This document shows positions 50,471 to 61,802 of a DNA stretch of 64,000 bases, piece by piece. The stretch's first letter is position 1; each line of letters opens with the position of its first letter. Both the position numbers and the translations under genes were made by a program. The notes under the pieces were generated by a model that ran no database searches, was not told where the DNA came from, and saw only the letters and a program-made list of their open reading frames with translations. Origin of the DNA: Castellaniella daejeonensis (GTDB lineage Bacteria; Pseudomonadota; Gammaproteobacteria; Burkholderiales; Burkholderiaceae_B); NCBI RefSeq assembly GCF_039523555.1, contig NZ_BAAAFN010000007.1, positions 1-64,000 of the forward strand, read 5' to 3'.

Positions 50471-52213
50471 TCAGGCCTGCTCCAGCGCCAGGGCCGGCTG
50501 GCCGGCGCGCGGAGTATAGCCCAGTTGCCCGCCCTGGACATCGATGACCGGCCCTCCTTCCTGCAGCCGGAAGGCGGCGACGGCCATGCTGAGATGCTCG
50601 GCCTGGTCCTGCAGCGACCCGGCAGCGCTGGCCGCTTCCTGGACCAGGGCAGCGTTCTGCTGCACAACGTGGTCCATGTCGTTGACCGCCGAGTTGATCT
50701 GGCTGATGCCGTCGGCCTGCTCGCGGGAGGCCGAGGAGATCTCGTTCATGATGGCCGTGACGCCCTGCACGGAACGGACGATCTCGCCCATGATCTGTCC
50801 GGCGTCCTTGACGCGTTCGGAACCTTCGCGCACCCGCCCCACGGAATCGTCGATCAGCGTCTTGATTTCCTTGGCAGCCTGGGAACTGCGCTGGGCGAGC
50901 GACCGGACTTCGCCCGCCACGACGGCAAAGCCCTTGCCCTGCTCGCCGGCACGGGCGGCCTCGACTGCCGCGTTCAGGGCCAGGATATTGGTCTGGAAGG
51001 CGATGCCGTCGATCACGCTCACGATCTCGGCGATCTTGCTCGAGCTCTGGGTGATGCCGGCCATGGTCTCGGCCACGCTGGTGACGGCGGCTCCGCCGCG
51101 CTCGGCCACGTCCGCCGCCGTCTTGGCAAGCTGATCGGCCTGGGCGGCATTGTCGGAATTCTGGCGCACGGTGCTGGCGAGCTGCTCCATGCTGGCGGCG
51201 GTCTGCTGCAAGGAGGCCGCCTGCTGCTCGGTGCGGCTGCTCAGATCCGTGTTGCCGGCGAAGATCTCCTGGGCGCCCAGGCGGATTTCGCCCACGCCAT
51301 TGCGCACCGAAGACACCATGCGCACCAGGCTGTCCTGCATGCGCTGCATCGCCATGTAGAGCACGCCGATCTCATTGCTCGAAGGCACATGGATGGCCTC
51401 GGTGAGGTCGCCCGCCGCGATGCGGTCGAAATGCTGGCCGGCCAGGCGCAGCGGCCGCAGCACCACCCGTTGCAGGAACAGGTAGGCGGCCACGGCGAAG
51501 ATCAGGGCCACTGCCATGGAGACGCCGACGATGAGGATGACCAGGCGCAGATGCGCGGCCTCGTCCTGGACCGCCTGGGCGGTCTGTTCCTGCTGATACT
51601 GCTTGAGCGTCTGGACGGCCTGCTCGAAGCGGCGCTCGACGGGGTCGATGTTTTCGGTCTGCAGCTTCTCGTACTGCTCGATATTCCCGGTCTTGAGCTG
51701 CACCAGCACGGGCGGCAGTTCCTTGTCGAGCAACTGGGCATAGGTCTGGACGATCTGCTCGATCTGTCCGGCCTGCTGGGGATCGGTCATGTGCGCCTTG
51801 GCAGCCGCATGGAACCGGTCGAGCGCTTCGCGCGCTTCCTTCAGACGGGTTTCGGCCTGGGCGATCAGCGCCCGCGAACTGTCGCTGAGCGTGCCGGCCC
51901 CGGTCGACGAATCGCCGCCACTGCCCCACTCGGACAGGATGGCGCTGTTGGCCAGATCGCTGTTGATGACGATGCTGCCCAGGGTCCGGCCCAGCAATAT
52001 CTGGACCTCGCGGTAGCGGGCGACCGAATCGTCCAGCAACCGCACGGTTTCATCGTCGCCCGCGATTTCCTGCAGCGCCTCGTTGTTCATCTTCAGGGAC
52101 AGCACGCCCAGCAGCGCCCCGGAAATGAGCATGAAGAAGAAAAAAACAAGCACCAGAACCAGGCTGGTGCGGACTTTAAGCGCGCCAATGAGCGATTTTC
52201 CGCCTGATTGCAT
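50471..52213 (-). CDS. Transmembrane methyl-accepting chemotaxis protein
   Basis: This 580-residue receptor sits in the place of tar in related loci. It has a first membrane helix at about 16-38 (SLVLVLVFFFFMLISGALLGVLSL), a helical periplasmic domain, and a second helix at about 192-212. HAMP and the signalling hairpin (IAFQTNILALNAAVEAARAGEQGKGFAVVAGEVRSLAQRSS) follow. The C-terminal tail ends without an xWxxF pentapeptide. The ligand is unknown. It lies between cheW and cheR on one transcript. Confidence 0.95.
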   Translation of the reverse strand: MQSGGKSLIGALKVRTSLVLVLVFFFFMLISGALLGVLSLKMNNEALQEIAGDDETVRLLDDSVARYREVQILLGRTLGSIVINSDLANSAILSEWGSGGDSSTGAGTLSDSSRALIAQAETRLKEAREALDRFHAAAKAHMTDPQQAGQIEQIVQTYAQLLDKELPPVLVQLKTGNIEQYEKLQTENIDPVERRFEQAVQTLKQYQQEQTAQAVQDEAAHLRLVILIVGVSMAVALIFAVAAYLFLQRVVLRPLRLAGQHFDRIAAGDLTEAIHVPSSNEIGVLYMAMQRMQDSLVRMVSSVRNGVGEIRLGAQEIFAGNTDLSSRTEQQAASLQQTAASMEQLASTVRQNSDNAAQADQLAKTAADVAERGGAAVTSVAETMAGITQSSSKIAEIVSVIDGIAFQTNILALNAAVEAARAGEQGKGFAVVAGEVRSLAQRSSQAAKEIKTLIDDSVGRVREGSERVKDAGQIMGEIVRSVQGVTAIMNEISSASREQADGISQINSAVNDMDHVVQQNAALVQEAASAAGSLQDQAEHLSMAVAAFRLQEGGPVIDVQGGQLGYTPRAGQPALALEQA

Positions 52214-52267
52214 AAGATCGAGACCCAGTGAATGTAACCGCCGGAGAGAAAAGCCGAGGCCGCCCGT

Positions 52268-52765
52268 TCAGGCGACCGCTTCTTCGACCAGCGCCATTTC
52301 TTCGCTGGTCATGAGTTTTTCGATATCGACCAGGATGAGCATGCGCTCGCCCACGGTGCCGATGCCGGTCAGATGCTCCGTGGAGAATGCAGAGCCGAAC
52401 TGCGGCGCCGCGCTGATCTGCGACGGCTGAAGGATCAGCACGTCGGACACGCCGTCCACCACCACGCCCACGACCCTGGAGCGGACGTTGAGGATCACCA
52501 CCACGGTCTGGGAGGTGTATTCCACATTGTCCATGTTGAACTTCAGGCGCAGGTCGACGATCGGCACGATCACGCCGCGCAGGTTGGTGACGCCCTTGAT
52601 GAAGGACGGCACATTGGCGATGCGCGTGACGGTCTGGCTGTCGTAGCCGCGGATCTCCTGCACCTTGAGGATGTCGATCCCGTATTCCTGGTTGGCCAGG
52701 GTGAAGATCAGGAATTCCTTGCCCTGGGTTTCTCCCTGTTCCTGCTTCGAGGTGGCTTGATTCAT
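52268..52765 (-). CDS. cheW: Chemotaxis coupling protein CheW
   Basis: CheW links receptors to CheA. The start at 52765 (MNQATSKQEQGETQGKEFLIFTLANQEYGIDILKVQEIRGY) gives 165 residues covering one whole CheW domain, with FIKGVTNLRGVIVPIVDLRLKF intact. It follows cheA by 25 bases. Confidence 0.97.
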   Translation of the reverse strand: MNQATSKQEQGETQGKEFLIFTLANQEYGIDILKVQEIRGYDSQTVTRIANVPSFIKGVTNLRGVIVPIVDLRLKFNMDNVEYTSQTVVVILNVRSRVVGVVVDGVSDVLILQPSQISAAPQFGSAFSTEHLTGIGTVGERMLILVDIEKLMTSEEMALVEEAVA

Positions 52766-52790
52766 GATGGCTCCAAATTGGGGATGAAGA

Positions 52791-54893
52791 TCAGGCGGCC
52801 GCGCCCGCCCGCAGCGAGGTTGTGCGGCGCAGGGCAAACACATCGACGATCAGGGCCACGCTGCCGTCGCCCAGGATGGTCGCCGCCGAAATGCCCGGCA
52901 CCTTGCGATAGTTGGTTTCGAGATTCTTCACCACGACCTGATGCTGGCCGATCAGGTGATCCACCATCAGCGCGAAGCGCTGGTCCTCGGCCTGGAGGAT
53001 CACGGCGATGGCCCGCGTCAGATCCGTTTCGGCCTGGCCCACATTGAAGACCTCGTGCAGTGCAACGATGGGCAGGTATTCTCCGCGCACGTGCAGGACC
53101 TGCTCGGTCTCGGAAATGCGGTGGATCTGGTCCTCCGTGGCCTGCATGGATTCGGTGACGTGGGACAGCGGCAGGATGAAGGTTTCCTCGCCGACCCTGA
53201 CCGACATGCCGTCCAGGATGGCCAGCGTCAGGGGCAGGACGATCCGGGTGGTGGTGCCTTCACCCTTGCGGGAGGACAGCTGCACGTGCCCCCCCATGCT
53301 CTGGATGTTGCGCCGGACCACGTCCATGCCGACCCCGCGGCCGGAAATGTCGGTGACCTTCTCGGCCGTGGAGAATCCGGGCGCGAAGATCAATTGCCAG
53401 AGCTCATCATCGGGCGTGGCCTCGGACACCGGGAAGCCGGAGGCGATCGCCTTTTTCAGGATGCGCTCGCGGTTCAGGCCGGCCCCGTCGTCGATCACGT
53501 CGATGATGATCTGCCCGCCATTGTGCTGAGCCGACAGGATCAGCGTGCCTTCCGGATCCTTGCCCTGGGCGATGCGGACGTCCGGCGTTTCCAGGCCGTG
53601 GTCCAGGCTGTTGCGCACCAGATGGGTGAGCGGATCGATGATGCGCTCGATCAGGCTCTTGTCGAGCTCGGTGGCCTGGCCCTTGGTGACCAGCCGGATG
53701 CGCTTGCCCAGCTTGGTGGCATTTTCCCGCACCACGCGCGGGAAACGGCTGAAGACGTAGTCCATCGGCATCATGCGGATGGACATCACCGCTTCCTGCA
53801 GGTCGCGCGCATTGCGTTCCAGCTGTTCGATGCCGTTGAGCAGGCGATCGTGCAGGACCGGATCCAGCGTCTGGGACGTCTGCAGCAACATGGCCTGGGT
53901 GATGACGAGCTCGCCCACCAGATTGATGATCTGATCGACTTTTTCGACGCCCACGCGGATGGTGCCGCTTTCCTTGGGCTTGTGGGCCTTGACCCCGTTC
54001 GCGCCGCCCGACTTGTCGGCGGATTCGCCGGCGTCCCGGGTGCCGGCCGGTTCCGCGGCGTCGGGCGCGGGCGCATGCTCGGCGGCCGGCGCCGGGGCGG
54101 GGGCAGCGACAGGCGCGGGAGCCGCCGCAGACGCGGGTGCGGGTGCGGGTGCGGGTGCGGCCGCAGCGGGGGCAGCACCCGGCACGGCTTCGCGCGTCAC
54201 GCTGACCTGGTCGGCGTTCACGATGAAGCAACAGACGGCTTCGAGATCATCGGCCGGGGTCGTGGTCTGCAACCACAGCGACAGATCGCCGCCACTGTGG
54301 TCCCGATGCAGGATCTCGCCCATCAGGGCCATCTCGTTGACCAGCGGTTCGACATCCTTGTCCTGGATCCGGCTGATCCGGATGCGGATCGGCAGATCGC
54401 CGGCCGGGACCGCTGCAGCGGCAGGAGCCGCCTGAGGGGCCGCTGCGGGCGCAGCCGGGGCCGGAGCGGGCGCTCCCGCCGCACCGCCTTGCTGCTGTTC
54501 CAGCGCAAGCTGGCGCAGTTGGGCGCAGATACGCTCGTAGACCTGCTGATCGGGCTTTTCCGAGCCGCGGTAAGCGGCGACTTGTTCGGTCAACACGTCC
54601 TTGGTTTCCAGAAAGAGGTCGATCATATCCTGCCGCAGGGGCATTTCCCCATGACGGATCAGGTCCAGGAGGTTCTCCAGCAAATGCGTGGTCTTGGCCA
54701 GTTCCTCGAAGCAGCCAAATGTGCCGGCACCACCCTTGATGGAATGCGCTGCCCGGAAGATGCCGTTGAGCACATCCGGGTCGGGTTGGTCCAGGTCCAG
54801 ATTCAACAACTGCTGCTCCATATTGGTCAGCAGTTCGTCGGCCTCGTCGAAGAACGTATCGAAAAACTCACTCAGGTCCACACCTGCACTCAT
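52791..54893 (-). CDS. cheA: Chemotaxis histidine kinase CheA
   Basis: CheA phosphorylates CheY and CheB. The 700-residue product has all five domains: HPt with H50 (FRAAHSIKGGAGTFG), a P2-like domain, dimerisation, kinase (HLVRNSLDHGLE, IDDGAGLNRERI, GFSTAEKVTDISGRGVGMDVV), and CheW-like. Two Pro/Ala linkers flank P2. The second contains a hexanucleotide repeat (54133-54160). The order is normal. Confidence 0.97.
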   Translation of the reverse strand: MSAGVDLSEFFDTFFDEADELLTNMEQQLLNLDLDQPDPDVLNGIFRAAHSIKGGAGTFGCFEELAKTTHLLENLLDLIRHGEMPLRQDMIDLFLETKDVLTEQVAAYRGSEKPDQQVYERICAQLRQLALEQQQGGAAGAPAPAPAAPAAAPQAAPAAAAVPAGDLPIRIRISRIQDKDVEPLVNEMALMGEILHRDHSGGDLSLWLQTTTPADDLEAVCCFIVNADQVSVTREAVPGAAPAAAAPAPAPAPASAAAPAPVAAPAPAPAAEHAPAPDAAEPAGTRDAGESADKSGGANGVKAHKPKESGTIRVGVEKVDQIINLVGELVITQAMLLQTSQTLDPVLHDRLLNGIEQLERNARDLQEAVMSIRMMPMDYVFSRFPRVVRENATKLGKRIRLVTKGQATELDKSLIERIIDPLTHLVRNSLDHGLETPDVRIAQGKDPEGTLILSAQHNGGQIIIDVIDDGAGLNRERILKKAIASGFPVSEATPDDELWQLIFAPGFSTAEKVTDISGRGVGMDVVRRNIQSMGGHVQLSSRKGEGTTTRIVLPLTLAILDGMSVRVGEETFILPLSHVTESMQATEDQIHRISETEQVLHVRGEYLPIVALHEVFNVGQAETDLTRAIAVILQAEDQRFALMVDHLIGQHQVVVKNLETNYRKVPGISAATILGDGSVALIVDVFALRRTTSLRAGAAA
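54133..54160. repeat. Hexanucleotide repeat in cheA
   Basis: GCGGGT is repeated 4.7 times (54133-54160) in the second linker of CheA and encodes Pro-Ala pairs on the coding strand. Being six bases long, changes in copy number lengthen or shorten the linker without a frameshift. Confidence 0.85.
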
Positions 54894-54902
54894 GATCCAT
54901 CC

Positions 54903-56030
54903 TTACCCTTGATTGCCCGATGCGCCAGCCGGGGAAGCGGCTGGCGCGCCTGTGGATTGCCCTGCCGGAGGGGATACGGTCGTAGCGCCCGGCGCAGGGA
55001 CGGAGCCCGCAGCCGGCGGCCCGGAAACGGCAGGCGCCGGCTGGACGGCCGGCGCGGCAGAACCGCCCCCTGGTTGAGGTACTGAGCTTCCCGGCGGCGC
55101 GGAGCCGCTGCCGGCACTCCCCGGGTCCGGAGCGGGATGCCGGAGCAATTCCAGCTGTTCGCGGATTTTCACGCTGTCCTGGCCGGCAGAATTCTGTTCG
55201 TCGATGCGCCGTTCGGCGCGGCGGTTCAGAACCAGGATGCTGATCCGGCGATTGACGGCCGCCATGGGGTCGTCCTTGATCAGGTCGACGGTATCGCCCA
55301 GCCCCAGGATGCGCTTGACTTTGTTTTCGACCAGGCCACCGGCGACCAGTTCGCGGCGCGCCGAGTTGGCACGATCGGCCGACAGTTCCCAGTTGCTGTA
55401 GTTACGATCGCCGGAGGCATAGCGCAGCGCATCGGTGTGGCCGGAAATCGTGATCGAATTCGGCAACTGGCTGATCAGCGGAGCCAGTTCTCTCAGGATG
55501 TCGCGCATATAGGTCTGCACCACCGCGCTGCCGGTGGTGAACATCGGACGATTCTGCTGGTCCAGGATCTGGATCCGGAGACCGTCGGGCGTCATGTCGA
55601 GCAGCAGCTGGGGCCTGAACTGGCGCAGCACCGGATTGTGCTCGATCAGGTTGTCGAGTTTCTGCTTCAGGTTTTCCAGGTTTTCCTGGTCGGCCCTGTC
55701 GGCTCGCGACTCGAAATCGCTTTCGGACGAGGCCGAGGGCAAGGGATGCGGATTGGGGATCACGCTGGGATCGCCGCCGGGAATCTTGGACTGGCTGTTG
55801 TCCATTTTTTCGCCGCCCGTGATCGCCGTCATCAGCGGCATGCGGAAGTATTCCGCGATGGACTGGAGATCCTTCTTCGGCACCAGCAGCAGCAGCCACA
55901 TCACCAGGAAGAACGCCATCATCGCGGTCATGAAGTCCGCGTAGGCGATCTTCCAGCTGCCCCCGTGATGGGATTCGCCGTAGGCCCGCTTGCGGCGGAC
56001 GACGACGCGGCCGGTATCATGCTTGGCCAT
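54903..56030 (-). CDS. motB: Flagellar stator protein MotB
   Basis: MotB anchors the stator to peptidoglycan. The 375-residue product has the single membrane helix with the proton-carrying D32 (AYADFMTAMMAFFLVMWLL), the plug region and an OmpA-like domain (ITISGHTDALRYASGDRNYSNWELSADRANSARREL). It ends in a Pro/Ala/Gly-rich tail of about 90 residues, longer than in enterics. Confidence 0.96.
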   Translation of the reverse strand: MAKHDTGRVVVRRKRAYGESHHGGSWKIAYADFMTAMMAFFLVMWLLLLVPKKDLQSIAEYFRMPLMTAITGGEKMDNSQSKIPGGDPSVIPNPHPLPSASSESDFESRADRADQENLENLKQKLDNLIEHNPVLRQFRPQLLLDMTPDGLRIQILDQQNRPMFTTGSAVVQTYMRDILRELAPLISQLPNSITISGHTDALRYASGDRNYSNWELSADRANSARRELVAGGLVENKVKRILGLGDTVDLIKDDPMAAVNRRISILVLNRRAERRIDEQNSAGQDSVKIREQLELLRHPAPDPGSAGSGSAPPGSSVPQPGGGSAAPAVQPAPAVSGPPAAGSVPAPGATTVSPPAGQSTGAPAASPAGASGNQG

Positions 56031-56049
56031 ACCCCCTTGCCCCCTCGCG

Positions 56050-56922
56050 TCAGCGGCCCGCGGCCTGGCTCTTCACCTGCCGCACATGAGCCTCGAGTTC
56101 GGAGAACGAGGGGCGGACGGACGAGAACAGGACCTTGCGACCGAATTCGACGGCCAGCGGCGGCGGATAGCCGTTCATGCTGGCCAGCAGGGTGACCTTG
56201 ATGCATTCGAGCACCTTGATCGCAGCCACCGACTGGCGCTCGACCGCCGAAGCGAACGGCGCGCAGAAACCGTAGGACAGCAGGATGCCCAGGAAAGTAC
56301 CCACCATGGCCTTGGAGATCAGGTCGGCCAGGATGGCCGGCGGCTGATCGACGGCCGCCAGGGCCTTCACCACCCCCAGCACCGCCGCCACGATACCGAA
56401 GGCCGGCAGCGCGTCGGCCACGGCACGCACTGCATTGACGGGCGTGTGATTTTCATTGTGCAGCGCCTCGATTTCCTGATCCATCAGCGTCTCGATCTCG
56501 AAGGAGTTCATGTTGCCGCTGATCATGATGCGCAGGTAGTCCGTCAGGAACTCCATCAGCTTGGCGTCCTTCTGGATCAGGGGATAGTGCGAAAAGATGG
56601 CGCTGGACTTGGGATCCTCGATGTCGGACTCGATCGACATCAACCCGTCTCGCCGGGCCTTGTTCAGCAAGGTATACAGCAGGGCCAGCAGCTCCATGTA
56701 GAGCGGCTTGCCGTAGGGGTTGCGCTTGATGGCCTTGGGAAAAGCCTCGACGAGCAGCTTGACCGAGGCGCCATTGCTGGAAGCAATGTACGAACCCAGC
56801 GCCGCACCGCCGATGAGCGTGAATTCGAAGGGCTGGTACAGGGCGCCGAGATGGCCTCCCATCGCGACGTAACTGACGAAGACCCCTGCCCCTACGATCA
56901 GGTATCCCAGGATAATAAACAC
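56050..56922 (-). CDS. motA: Flagellar stator protein MotA
   Basis: MotA forms the proton channel around MotB and pulls on FliG. The 290-residue product has four membrane helices, the cytoplasmic loop with conserved charges, and ALPAFGIVAAVLGVVKALAAVDQPPAILADLISKAMVGTFLG (helices 3-4). It starts 106 bases after flhC and 19 bases precede motB. Confidence 0.96.
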   Translation of the reverse strand: MFIILGYLIVGAGVFVSYVAMGGHLGALYQPFEFTLIGGAALGSYIASSNGASVKLLVEAFPKAIKRNPYGKPLYMELLALLYTLLNKARRDGLMSIESDIEDPKSSAIFSHYPLIQKDAKLMEFLTDYLRIMISGNMNSFEIETLMDQEIEALHNENHTPVNAVRAVADALPAFGIVAAVLGVVKALAAVDQPPAILADLISKAMVGTFLGILLSYGFCAPFASAVERQSVAAIKVLECIKVTLLASMNGYPPPLAVEFGRKVLFSSVRPSFSELEAHVRQVKSQAAGR

Positions 56923-57028
56923 GTGCGCACGCCTCGAGAGTCAGAATACCGCCATCATCCCCTGTTTTCCTGCATTCAAAAGCACGGTTAAACAGGTCTT
57001 TTTGTCCACAAATCCCCTGTCTGCTCGG

Positions 57029-57589
57029 TCAGGCAGGCACGCGCGCAGCCGACCGGCGGCGCGCGCGGGTCTTGCCCGCCCGGGGCGGCGGCTTGCAGAT
57101 GGCGCAGACGAATCCGGACTCAGGATCGTGCGCGTGGGCGACGAACAGCCCCCTGCACTGCTGGCAGCAGGACAGCTGCACCAGACCGCTTTCGAAGAAG
57201 CGCACCAGCATCCAGGCCCGCGTGAAGCTGAGCACTGGCTCGTCGCTCCCCTCGCCGGGCTGCAGGCCCACCGAGGATTGCTCCAGGTACAACCGATACG
57301 CTTCCACCAGCGCCTGCGACTTTTTCGCCGGGGTGAAGGTGTCCATGTAACGGTAGATGTTGTAGAACAGGCTGGAATGGATGTTCGGCAGCCAGGTCAT
57401 GAACCATTCCACAGAGAAGGGCAGCATGCCCTTCGGAGGGGAGGCACCCTTGACCTCGCGGTACAGGCGCGCCAGCCGGTCGTAGCTGAGGGATGTTTCG
57501 GCCTGCAGCACCTGCAGGCGTGCCCCCAGGCGGATCATGTCCGTGGCAAGCAGGATGTCGTCGGCTTCGCGGGAAACGCTTTTGGACAT
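57029..57589 (-). CDS. flhC: Flagellar master regulator FlhC
   Basis: FlhC with FlhD makes the FlhD4C2 activator of early flagellar operons. The 186-residue product has the DNA-binding fold and the zinc site with C142, C145, C162 and C165 (CCQQCRGLFVAHAHDPESGFVCAIC). The last 20 residues are very basic. It begins 3 bases after the end of flhD. Confidence 0.96.
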   Translation of the reverse strand: MSKSVSREADDILLATDMIRLGARLQVLQAETSLSYDRLARLYREVKGASPPKGMLPFSVEWFMTWLPNIHSSLFYNIYRYMDTFTPAKKSQALVEAYRLYLEQSSVGLQPGEGSDEPVLSFTRAWMLVRFFESGLVQLSCCQQCRGLFVAHAHDPESGFVCAICKPPPRAGKTRARRRSAARVPA

Positions 57590-57592
57590 GGC

Positions 57593-57913
57593 TCAGGCGG
57601 AAACGGTTTCCTGCCGGGCCATCAGGATGGTGGAATGTGCTTGCTGCAGCACGCCACCCAGGACTTCGTGCGTCAGGGAATTGAGTAGTTGGGCGTCGTT
57701 CAGGCGGAAGGCGCACAACACGGAATTGGAACCGGCCAGCCGGACGATCTGGGCCGGAGACAGATTGAGGATGATTTCCGCGACATCGGCGTCGAAGCCG
57801 AGTCGGAACATGCCGGCGGCCAGATTTTCACGCAGCAGGCGCTGGGCCAGCATCAGATAGGACAGATTGACCTCACGGATGTCATTCAACAGCGTGGAAT
57901 CGAGATTGGACAT
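57593..57913 (-). CDS. flhD: Flagellar master regulator FlhD
   Basis: The start at 57913 (MSNLDSTLLNDIREVNLSYLMLAQRLLRENLAAGMFRLGF) follows an AAGGGG box and gives a 106-residue helical protein, the usual size. An upstream ATG at 57931 has no such box. FlhD shapes the FlhD4C2 complex. It heads the flhDC-motAB-che series and its transcription must start in the AT-rich region to its right. Confidence 0.95.
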   Translation of the reverse strand: MSNLDSTLLNDIREVNLSYLMLAQRLLRENLAAGMFRLGFDADVAEIILNLSPAQIVRLAGSNSVLCAFRLNDAQLLNSLTHEVLGGVLQQAHSTILMARQETVSA

Positions 57914-58375
57914 GGGACCCCTTTTTGGCAATTACCGGACTCTATATCTGGAAACCGGCTCGTCGCAGGTACGCTGGAGGGCGCCGCCTGCTCCTGAATC
58001 AATTGTCACAAATTACCAGTCACAACAATTAAATCCAGACATCAAAAATACATTTTCATGCATATTTGACATGAACGGTAGGAGTATAGCCTTAACTGTC
58101 CTGAATCTTGACGCTACTTAACAATTAACAAAAGAAATTTTTGTGTATAAATGTAAATAAATTCAGGGAAAACCATAGCTTGTTAATGGCTTACCCTAAT
58201 CAGCGTTGCCGATCAGCAACATGCCATATCCGCAAGCAAGGAAACACCAGAATGCACAGGAACGTCCGCTGCTGATTTCCTCAGGCTCACGGAGCATGGA
58301 AACCGGCTGCACCCGGCCTGGCGCACGACGGATGCACGGAAGACAGGCGCACGAGAGATGCGCAGCAGGGAGGGA
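57914..58375. other. AT-rich control region upstream of flhDC
   Basis: This is a 462-base region without a gene. G+C is only about 31 percent over 58021-58200 (hand count), half that of the surrounding DNA. It holds a direct repeat GTCACAA at 58005-58011 and 58019-58025 (14 bases apart) and many A/T runs. No promoter could be placed with confidence. Such a region is expected to collect regulators of motility (for example nucleoid proteins or response regulators). Confidence 0.7.
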
Positions 58376-59986
58376 TCAGGCCGGAATGTTACGGTACTGC
58401 GCGGCCAGGGCCAGGAAGGCTTCTGGATCGCCGTCAGAACCGATTTCTTCGGCCAGGATGCGGGAGACGGCGGGCGCCGCCTGGATTGCCCGGTCTGCAT
58501 GCAAAAAAAGCATTCTGTGGCGCCGTGCCAGGACATCCTCGACCGTCCGCGCGTATTCGCGCCGCGCGGCATGCCGGACCATGGCCGCGGTCAACCCCAG
58601 GCCCAGTTCATTGTCGGCGCCCGGCAGCGCCAGGACATCGGCCGCCTCGGTGCCATAGGCCTGCAGCCCCGGCGGCTCCGTCAGGCGGACCGTGGCGGCA
58701 GCAGGCGGCGGCGCCCCGAGCAACGGGAAGCGAGCCGTGCGGCACGGCGGCAAGCCGGGCAGCAGCCCCGCTGCCTCGCAGTGGCGCAGGACGTCCTCGG
58801 CCATGGACCGGTAGGTGGTCCACTTGCCCCCGGTGACGGTCACCAATCCCGACGGACTGACCTGGACGGTATGCTCCCGGCTGATGGTCTTGGTGCCGCC
58901 TTCGTCCTCGTGCGGGGGCCGCACCAGTGGCCGCAACCCGACCCAGATGCTGAGCACATCCTCCGCCTGTGGCGCGCGCGCCAGCACGTGGGCCGACTCG
59001 TTCAGGATGAAAGCGACCTCTTCGGGCAACGCCCGGGGTTCGCGCGCTACGGCATCGCGCGGCGTATCGGTGGTCCCCAGGATCAGGTGCCCCAGCCAGG
59101 GCACGGCAAACAGCACCCGGCCATCGCGGGTGCGCGGAACCAGGAGGGCCTCGGAAGACGGCATGAAAGAGCGGTCGACCACCAGGTGCACGCCCTGGCT
59201 GGGCGCCACCATGGGCGATGTACCCTGTCCCCGGGCCGAATCGTCCAGGCGTCGCAAGTCGTCGACCCAGACGCCCGTGGCATTGATGACGCAGCGAGCC
59301 CGGACTGTGCCAGTGCGGCGGCCATCGGCGTCGAGAGCATCGCGCCAGCGCACGCCCCCGACCCGGCCGTTCTCGTGCAGCACATCGACGACCGGACAGT
59401 AATTCAGCACCAGGGCCCCCTGCGCGGCGGCCGTACGGGCCAGCGCCAGGGCCAGACGGGCATCATCGAACTGGCCGTCCCAGTACTGGACGCCGCCGTA
59501 CAACCCGGCGGCATTGACGCCCGGCAGCCGGGCTGCCGTGGCGGCACGCCCCAGCCATTCGGTGCGGCCCAGGCTGGCGGAACCGGCCAGGGCATCGTAG
59601 ATCTTCAGGCCGGTTCCGTAGAACGGCACTTCCCAGGGCCGGTACGCCGGCATGACGAAAGCCAGGGGCTGAGCCAGGTGCGGTGCGTTGTTCAGCAACG
59701 CCCGGCGCTCGCGCAAGGCCTCCCGTACCAGGCCGATATCGCCCTGGGCCAGATAACGGACCCCGCCATGCACGAGCTTGGTCGCGCGCGAAGAGGTGCC
59801 GCCGGCGAAATCGTGGGATTCCAGCAGCAGGACCGACAGGCCCCGCAGCCGGGCATCCAGGGCAACGCCCAGGCCGCTGGCCCCTCCCCCGACAACGATC
59901 AGGTCGACCTCGGACAAGGTCTCGAGATCATGCAGCAGTCGATCCCGATCCGTCGTGACGGGCGGCTGGGCAGCGGTCTGGGACAT
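58376..59986 (-). CDS. glpD: Glycerol-3-phosphate dehydrogenase GlpD
   Basis: GlpD oxidises glycerol-3-phosphate to dihydroxyacetone phosphate with FAD. The start at 59986 follows a GGGGAG box and gives 536 residues. The FAD motif VDLIVVGGGASGLGVALDARLRG lies near the N-terminus, followed by SSRATKLVHGGVRYLAQGDIGLV and VINATGVWVDDL. It ends the glycerol transport operon, 13 bases after the binding-protein gene. Confidence 0.95.
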   Translation of the reverse strand: MSQTAAQPPVTTDRDRLLHDLETLSEVDLIVVGGGASGLGVALDARLRGLSVLLLESHDFAGGTSSRATKLVHGGVRYLAQGDIGLVREALRERRALLNNAPHLAQPLAFVMPAYRPWEVPFYGTGLKIYDALAGSASLGRTEWLGRAATAARLPGVNAAGLYGGVQYWDGQFDDARLALALARTAAAQGALVLNYCPVVDVLHENGRVGGVRWRDALDADGRRTGTVRARCVINATGVWVDDLRRLDDSARGQGTSPMVAPSQGVHLVVDRSFMPSSEALLVPRTRDGRVLFAVPWLGHLILGTTDTPRDAVAREPRALPEEVAFILNESAHVLARAPQAEDVLSIWVGLRPLVRPPHEDEGGTKTISREHTVQVSPSGLVTVTGGKWTTYRSMAEDVLRHCEAAGLLPGLPPCRTARFPLLGAPPPAAATVRLTEPPGLQAYGTEAADVLALPGADNELGLGLTAAMVRHAARREYARTVEDVLARRHRMLFLHADRAIQAAPAVSRILAEEIGSDGDPEAFLALAAQYRNIPA

Positions 59987-59999
59987 CGTTTCACTCCCC

Positions 60000-61736
<1,737 letters not shown>

Positions 61737-61768
61737 GTTCTCCTCTCATATGTCCCCTGCCCTGCCGG

Positions 61769-61800
61769 CCGGCGCCGCCCGGGGAAATAGGCGGCGCCGG
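61769..61800 (-). ncRNA. 11-bp hairpin just upstream of the binding-protein gene
   Basis: CCGGCGCCGCC (61769-61779), ten-base loop, GGCGGCGCCGG (61790-61800) pair perfectly. It lies about 20 bases from the ribosome-binding site of the binding-protein gene, as an RNA structure inside the operon message rather than a separate RNA. Confidence 0.55.
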
Positions 61801-61802
61801 AA

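Noticed and set aside
52941..55085. Long open frame opposite cheA and motB (over 700 codons)
   Set aside because: It is the mirror of real genes in GC-rich DNA, has no ribosome-binding site and no recognisable domain.
58083..58088. TATACT (- strand) as flhD -10
   Set aside because: The -35 at 17 bases matches only three of six positions, and many A/T hexamers occur in this AT-rich region, so the site cannot be chosen over others.
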